64,000 nt of DNA from Prionace glauca (lineage: Eukaryota > Chordata > Chondrichthyes > Carcharhiniformes > Carcharhinidae): NCBI GenBank assembly GCA_037974335.1, contig CM075760.1:15680059-15744058 (forward strand). The letters are read 5' to 3'. Below the pieces are notes generated by a model, which was not told the origin of the DNA, made no database searches, and worked only from the letters and a program-made list of their open reading frames with translations. This document shows, piece after piece, positions 58,470-64,000 of the stretch. Numbering within the stretch: position 1 is the stretch's first letter; every line of letters starts with the position of its first letter. The position numbers and the translations under genes are program-made.

Positions 58470-59455
58470 CCAGTTAATTGCAGGCCATGATCCCTACATC
58501 AACGGTAGGAAAGTTATTGAAGAGGATACTTCAAGAAGGATCTGTTCCCATTTGGAAGTAAGTGGACGTATTAGTGAGAGGCAACATGGTTTTGTGAAGG
58601 GGAGATCGTGACTCACTAACTTGATCGAGTGTTTTTGAGGAAGATGATTAACGAGGAGAAGGTAGTGGATGTTATCTACTTGGATTTCAGTAAGGTCTTT
58701 GACAAGGTCCCTCTTAGCAGACTAATGCAGAACATGAAATCACATGGGATCAGAGGTGAGCTGGCAAGGTCGGTACCAAACTGGCTTGGTCAAAGAAGAC
58801 AGAGTGTAGCAGTGGGAGGTTGTCTTTTTCTGAATGATGGTTATGACAAGTGGCATTCCTCAGGATCAGAGCTGAGAACTTTCCTTTTTGCAACATTGTG
58901 TATGACACAACGGTTGCAAGTTTGTGGATGATACAAAAGTTGATGGATTTGCAGATAGCGGTGAGGACCATAAGAGAATGCAGCAAGATATGGATCGATT
59001 GGAGACTTGGACGGAGAGGTGGAAAAACGTAATTTGACCTCACTGGAATGGCAGAGGTTGAGGGGTGAACTGATTGAAGTCTACACGGTTATGAGAGGGG
59101 TGGACAGAGTGGATAGTCAGAAGCTTTTTTTTTCCCAGAGTGGAAGAATCATTTACTCGGTGGCACAGGTTCAAGGTGCGACGGTCAAGGTTTATAGGAG
59201 ATTACGAGGCAGATTTTTTTTTCTACAAAAATGGTGGTGGGTGCCTGTAACTCATTGCCGGGGGAAGTAGTGGAAGCGGATTCGGTAGTGACTTTTAAGA
59301 GGCGTCTTGACAAATACACGAATAGGATGGGAACGGAGGAATATGGACCCTGGAAGGGGAAAGATTTTAGTTCAGTTGATGCAGTATGGTCTGTTCAGGC
59401 TTCGCGGGCCAAACGGGCCTGTTTCTGTGCTGTAATTTTCTTTGTTCTTACTCTA
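58470..59455 (+). mobile_element. CR1-type LINE relic
   Basis: Plus-strand CR1 with decayed RT: ISERQHGFVKGRS, VIYLDFSKVFDKVPLSRL and a FADDTKV remnant near 58920. Internal loss joins this to the C-terminus (GELIEVYTVMRGVDRVDSQK). The end has GGGCCAAACGGGCCTGTTTC at 59407-59426. Confidence 0.82.
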
Positions 59456-59810
59456 AAGCCTGAAAAAAACGATGAATGATTTTAGCGTTTAATGAATCAA
59501 GTCACAAATTTATTGGAGGCGATGAATGGCAAAAAGTTCAATGATGTATATTATCCTTACGGTAATATTTACGGGCATATCCTGATATAATATAAATGGG
59601 TTTATGTTAATGCTAAAGTAAATTATCTCGAAACCAATAATATGTGTGCATTGAGAGGCGCGTTCAGGTCTCCACACTTAAACCTTTACATTGATCTTAA
59701 AAGAAAACATATACTATGATCATTCCAATGCGGGTAGGATGGTCTGTCAGAGACTCGGTGCAGACTCAATGGGCCATATGGCCTCCTTCTGCACTGTCAT
59801 GTCTGCCTCT
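59456..59810. other. Spacer before the D/F duplication block
   Basis: AT-rich. At 59735-59800 there is a short CR1-tail-like scrap (AATGGGCCATATGGCCTCCT). No gene seen. Confidence 0.4.
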
Positions 59811-60321
59811 CCATTATTTCCAACTTCCCATACTTCCCTTAACCTCAACACTCCATCTAGGCTGTAAATTCTCTTCTTTCCGTGTAAAAAGTGTTGGATT
59901 GAACAGGGTGAAGTGAAGCTGTTTGTTTAGTGACTGTAATTGATGTGAGTCTCCATGGATCTGATTAGTGTGCCTGGAGGGATTTCCCACTTCGATTAAT
60001 AAGGGATTCCGTTCAATGTGTTGTCCCATTGAGTCAGCGGGAGCGACAACTCCAACACTAACAGCGATCAGCGGCTGTGGAGAGAGAGGGAGCGAGAGGA
60101 GAGATCAGAATCTGGGAGCAATGGCCCAGAATGTTCCAACAGTGGATCAGAATCTGGGGACAATGACTCAGAATGTTCCAACAGTGGATCAGAATCTGGG
60201 GACAATGACCCAGAGTGTTCCAACAATTGGTCAGAATCTGGGAACAATGGATTGGAAGTTTCCAGCCATGGACAAAAGTTTATACTATTGGATTTATTTG
60301 TTTACCTTAGATAATTGGAGG
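59811..60321 (+). promoter_or_regulatory. Receptor F 5' region, conserved with receptor D
   Basis: It aligns with 38980-39439. It contains at least three 42-bp units (about 60110-60240; coding sense NLGTMTQNVPTVDQ), cleaner than those of D. The upstream frame is open to an ATG at 59968, which would add about 118 residues, but the reading frame of the shared words differs from D. A 5' UTR role is therefore as likely as a repeat-bearing N-terminus. Confidence 0.55.
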
Positions 60322-60406
60322 ATGCCATCAGCTGTTCGGATTGAAAGTCTACTGAAGGCGATTCAGTACGTTTACTATCCCATCTTGGCGATTATTGGAG
60401 TTCCGG
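60322..60406 (+). CDS. Receptor F: exon 1 (start codon and TM1 start)
   Basis: It encodes MPSAVRIESLLKAIQYVYYP and ILAIIGVP plus one base, then donor GTAAGT. The start was chosen by analogy with MPADRI of receptor D. The C-terminal part (YYPILAIIGVP) is the conserved TM1 half present in all four first exons found. Confidence 0.8.
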
Positions 60407-60899
60407 GTAAGTCCCTGTCTGGAATTGTACCAGTCCGACTGCCACTGGAATCGGAGCAGGCAGGGGTCAGAGCATGGGAAGGTCTGTTGAACACGGGTAG
60501 GATTTTGCAGTTTTCGGAAAAGTGAGGCTGTAAAGTTCTGTCCCCAGTTCCTAATTCTAGAAAGGCTGTTTAACTGTATTGATTTCCCTGTCATTTACTG
60601 TACTGGGTTTGCTGCTCTCGTTGTTTCTGTTGAATCCCTATATCCAGTTATTAATTCTTTCAGCCGCTGACAATTGTCTCAGGGCCTATGGGCTAGGGTG
60701 TCTTCTGTGTGTTGTGACTATCCATAGACATGTGACCTAACACTAATCCTTTGTGAGAAAAATATAACGCAGAATCGTTTTTTACCATCTACATATAACG
60801 CCAGCTCACTGCCAATTGCCCACCCAGTCACCACGCTGCAGAATGCATTTTATTGATCATGTTTGCACAGCAGGATCTCAAGAGAAAACATGTTTCGTA

Positions 60900-61205
60900 T
60901 TGAAATTCATTCATCAATGTCACAAGTATGCAAACATTAACACTGCAATGAAGTTGCTATAAAAATCCCCGAGTTGCCATGCTCTGGCGCCTGTTCAGGT
61001 ACACTGAGGGAGAATGTAGCACGGCCAATGCATCAAACCATCACAACTTTCAGATTTTTGGGGGAAACCGGAGCACCTGGAGGAAACCCACGCAGACACA
61101 GTGAGAACGAGTAGACTCTGCACACTCAGTAGCCAAGCCTGAAATTGAACCAGGGAGCCTAGTGCTATGAGGCAACAACACTATCCCCTGTACCACCACA
61201 AACTT
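60900..61205 (-). mobile_element. SINE in intron F
   Basis: Minus-strand SINE. The tail is GAAATTCATTCATCAATGTC, with ACACTGCAATGAAGTTGCTA. The core is AAACCGGAGCACCTGGAGGA, and the head is near 61180-61200. It is the counterpart of the split SINE in intron D at 40050, so the insertion predates the duplication. Confidence 0.82.
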
Positions 61206-61373
61206 TCCTGGAGTCACAGAAACACTAACATACACGTATTAATAGAAACATTTACTGATAGAAGCAATCAGATTTAGACACTTACTCCCACTCACACACA
61301 AATTCAGAAGCCAAAATTGTTGTAAGCCTCCGGAATAACACACACTTAGGAGCACTCATCAGGTACTCTGGTG

Positions 61374-61374
<1 letters not shown>

Positions 61375-61416
<42 letters not shown>
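61375..61416 (+). repeat. CA dinucleotide microsatellite
   Basis: About 20 uninterrupted CA units. Confidence 0.97.
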
Positions 61417-61420
<4 letters not shown>

Positions 61421-62361
61421 ATGCATAGGAATAATGGTGTTAATGGCTGAGCTGTCGTTGAAAAACATGAGTCGGTGTTACAGGGTTGACTGTAATGTCA
61501 GAGAGATGGGATTTTGGACCGGTTGTGGATGTAGTGAACTGTAGTGGATCCAGGAAATCTGGGAATCCGGAACTGATTCATGCCATGACTAACCTTTTCA
61601 TGCATTTCATAATATTGGATGTCGGAGTCAGAGGATGAGAGTCATTAGGCAGCTTGCTTGGCTTTTCCTTTGCTACTGGCCTTTGTTTGAGTTTTTACCT
61701 GATGCATATATTGACAACATTCCTGCCATGAGAGGACTCATGGAGATGTAAATCTAATAGAGATTCTGTGCTTCAGGGCATCAGGATCTCCCTCTGCCAA
61801 CTGTTAGTATTGTCCAGAGGAAAGGGTCAAACCAACACTGTTTGGTACCAGCTCTGTTGTGGGAGTTGTCAGTGAGCTGCCTGAGAGACAACAGATTACC
61901 ATCTACAGGACTCCACTCCGCATCTTCTGTTAGGGTTTACTGCCTCATCCTTCTTACCCTCCAAATCCTTCACAGGCAGAGGGGATATTTACCTATAGCT
62001 GAGTAAGGGATAACGTTGAGGACTCCCTGGAAAGCTCTTTCCCAAATGTTAACTTTGTGTCACTACCAAGGAGCAGTACAGTGGCATAGTAGTTAGTACT
62101 GCTGACTCACAGCATCAGAAACCTGGGTTCAGTTCCAGTTTTGGGTCACTGTCTGTGTTGAGTTTGTACATTCTCTCTGTGTCTGTACAGGTTTACTCCA
62201 GATGCTCTACTTTCCCCTCTCACTCCGAAAGACGTGCTGGCTTAAAAAATGTATTCCAATTGTTGTGATAATGTACTTTTAAAAAAAAACATCGTAAGTC
62301 TAAATGGCAATTCCTTCCATTGAATCATATCTAATTTTATTCTGTATTTCCTTCCTGACAG

Positions 62362-63260
62362 TGAACATAATCACAATTGTGACACTGACGAGCAGAAACT
62401 GTGGTCTGTCCAAATGTGTCACTCGTTACCTCGTGGCCATGTCAGCGGGGGATCTGCTGGTCATTATCCTCGACCTGATATTGAGACACATTCCCATTGT
62501 TTATCAGGAACACTTTTATTTTGTGCGCTCGCTCCCCGTGTGTAACATCCACGCTGTCCTGCTTTATGCAGCTACTGACTGTTCTGTCTGGTTCACCGTC
62601 ACTTTCACCTTTGATCGATTTGTGGCCATTTGCTGCCCCAAGCTGAAAAGTAAATATTGCACTGAGAAATCAGCGGCTGTGGTTCTGGGAACAGTGACAG
62701 TGCTGAGCTGTTTAAAGAACATTATCTGGTATTTTATGTTATTAAATACATATTGGCTGCGGAACCTCCCCTGGTTTTGTGATTTCACAGGTGATGTCGT
62801 GGAATCTGTGGTCTGGGGAATAATCGAGTTCCTCCATTACATTCTAACCCCGTGTGTCCCATTCGTCCTGATTCTGCGGCTCAATGCCCTTACTGTCAGA
62901 CACATTTTAGTGGGCAGTAGAGCCCGCAGGAGACTCCGGGCTCACAGCAGCGGGGAGAATCCCAGAGACTCAGAGATGAAGAGTCGAAGGAAATCCATCA
63001 TTTTGCTATTTGTTATTTCAGCCAATTTCATCATGTTATGGTCAACATTCATGGTTTATTCAGTATGGAATCGGATGTATGATTTGGGCTATCATTTGAC
63101 GTTAGATTTTTTTGTTATGGAATTGGGCTTCATGCTGCAACTCACAAGTTGCTGCACAAATACTGCTATATATGCAGTGACACAAACGCACTTCAGGCAG
63201 CAGCTAAAAATTCTACTGAAATATCCCCTTACTGCAATTTTTCAACTCAATACAGCCTGA
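62362..63260 (+). CDS. Receptor F: GPR139-like GPCR, exon 2 (intact)
   Basis: With exon 1 it gives an unbroken 327-residue receptor. Features: CGLSKCVTRYLVAMSAGDLL (TM2), TM3 cysteine in LPVCNIHAV, TFDRFVAICC (DRF), ECL2 cysteine in PWFCD, PCVPFVLILRLNALTVRHI (TM5, with an unusual Arg inside the helix where D has Leu), EMKSRRKSIILLFVIS (TM6) and CCTNTAIYAVTQTHFR (TM7, NT for NP). The ICL1-TM4 half is almost the same as in D, while TM2-TM3 loop and ECL2 residues differ more. That pattern suggests ligand-side change after duplication. Its tail is shorter than that of D. Confidence 0.93.
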
Positions 63261-63319
63261 GGGGAAATGACAACAACAAGACCTCTGACTCTTCCTATTG
63301 GGCATTCAAACTGTAAATC

Positions 63320-64000
63320 ACCAAACAGCCTCACAGGCACAGAAAGAGTGACAGCTAGAGAGAGAGGACAATGTCAGCAACAGTGAGATTGATAGACAGA
63401 CAGTGGCAGAGGGAGGGAAAGGGACAAAGACTTGGAGAGCAACAGAATTTGAAAGAGTTTCAAACAGGTACAGGACCATAAACAGGGAGACAGACAGAAA
63501 GAAGAGAGACAAAGAGAGGGTCTCACAGAACGAGAAAGACAGAAATAGTGAGGAAAATGGCGAAGGAGATATACAGGGAATGAGAAAGTGAGACGGAGGA
63601 AGACAGATTGGAGTTTGTAATAAGAGAGGGAGAGGGAGACAGTGGTGGGTGGTGGGGGGGGGGGGGATACGGGAGGCAAAAAGTGAGGCGGGGGAAATAG
63701 CCAGAGACAGATAAAATCAGAGATATAGAGATATAGAGCAGGAACAAATGAGAAAGAGTGAGACAGAAAAAGCACAATGGACAAAGCAGAACCAAAAGTC
63801 AGAGCAAGGTAGGGAGAGAGGGGGGCAGACAGACAAATAAGTAAAACAGGGACAGGGAGTAGGAGAAGGAGAGTGACACTGAGGAGGGGGGGAGGTGGCA
63901 GGAGAGACACAGGAAGACGGGAGAGTGGGGGGGGGGGGGGGATGTGGAGAGACAGCAAAAGACTGGGAGAAACATCGAGAGAGACAGAAGCATAGAGAAA
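63320..64000 (+). repeat. Purine-rich (GA) tract 3' of receptor F
   Basis: A long AGAGA/GGGAGA low-complexity tract with poly-G runs near 63650 and 63930. It is the counterpart of the tract at 43690-44110 and reaches the window end. Minus-strand leucine/serine/proline-rich frames through it are artefacts. Confidence 0.9.

Larger units (their letters stand above)
60407..62361 (+). other. Intron of receptor F
   Basis: A 1955-bp intron. It contains a SINE (60900-61205), a CA microsatellite (61375-61416), an L2/Rex1-type relic (61425-61740) and a SINE-like stretch at 62080-62240. It ends in acceptor CTTCCTGACAG. Much of it aligns with intron D, which is 1.2 kb longer. Confidence 0.8.

Noticed and set aside
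63318-63993. Proline/leucine/serine-rich minus-strand frames up to 194 codons
   Set aside because: The same artefact, from the GA tract after receptor F.

Overview
The window looks like nuclear DNA of a cartilaginous fish (shark or ray). This is inferred from three things: chicken-repeat-1 (CR1)-type LINEs and tRNA-headed SINEs of the kind that fill elasmobranch genomes, vertebrate-consensus tRNA genes, and a local cluster of rhodopsin-class receptors most like GPR139. I ran no database search, so family names rest on recognising motifs.

The host content is a six-member cluster of GPR139-like seven-transmembrane receptors. Each has a short first exon ending in phase 1 inside TM1, and one large exon carrying the rest. 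A (+, exon 2 at 1816-2727) has one frameshift and its exon 1 was not found. B (-, 18563-19479 and 21242-21311) is intact. C (+, 29859-29928 and 31460-32384) has one frameshift. D (+, 39440-39521 and 42724-43652) is intact. E (+, 51308-52202) is a pseudogene. F (+, 60322-60406 and 62362-63260) is intact. D and F are the two ends of a segmental duplication about 20.8 kb apart that includes promoter, intron and 3' flank. Between B and C lie a decayed C2H2 zinc-finger fragment, three tRNA genes (Asn, Val, Thr) and a CpG-rich promoter-like island. The island has a CRE palindrome, two NRF1-like sites and a 33-bp x5 repeat with YY1-like and RFX half-site-like words.

Most of the rest is retroelement. 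CR1 LINEs of several subfamilies (called A, C, D, E and F here) occur in all states, from an uninterrupted 496-codon reverse-transcriptase ORF with a 9-bp target duplication (16.6-18.2 kb) to barely legible relics. Others include V-SINE/HE1-like SINEs, an L2/Rex1-type relic in the D and F introns, and Penelope-like element (PLE) pieces with a GIY-YIG endonuclease region, PLE N-terminal reading frames and inverted hairpin termini.

The most unusual structure is the nesting. Two PLE-derived foldback elements, each flanked by a 12-bp target duplication, have each received a CR1 subfamily C copy. A CR1 subfamily A copy sits inside a CR1 subfamily D copy that sits inside PLE sequence (52.5-56.9 kb). 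The receptors are the working genes of the window. The repeats explain the pseudogenes, the unequal intron lengths and the inverted and partial exon copies.
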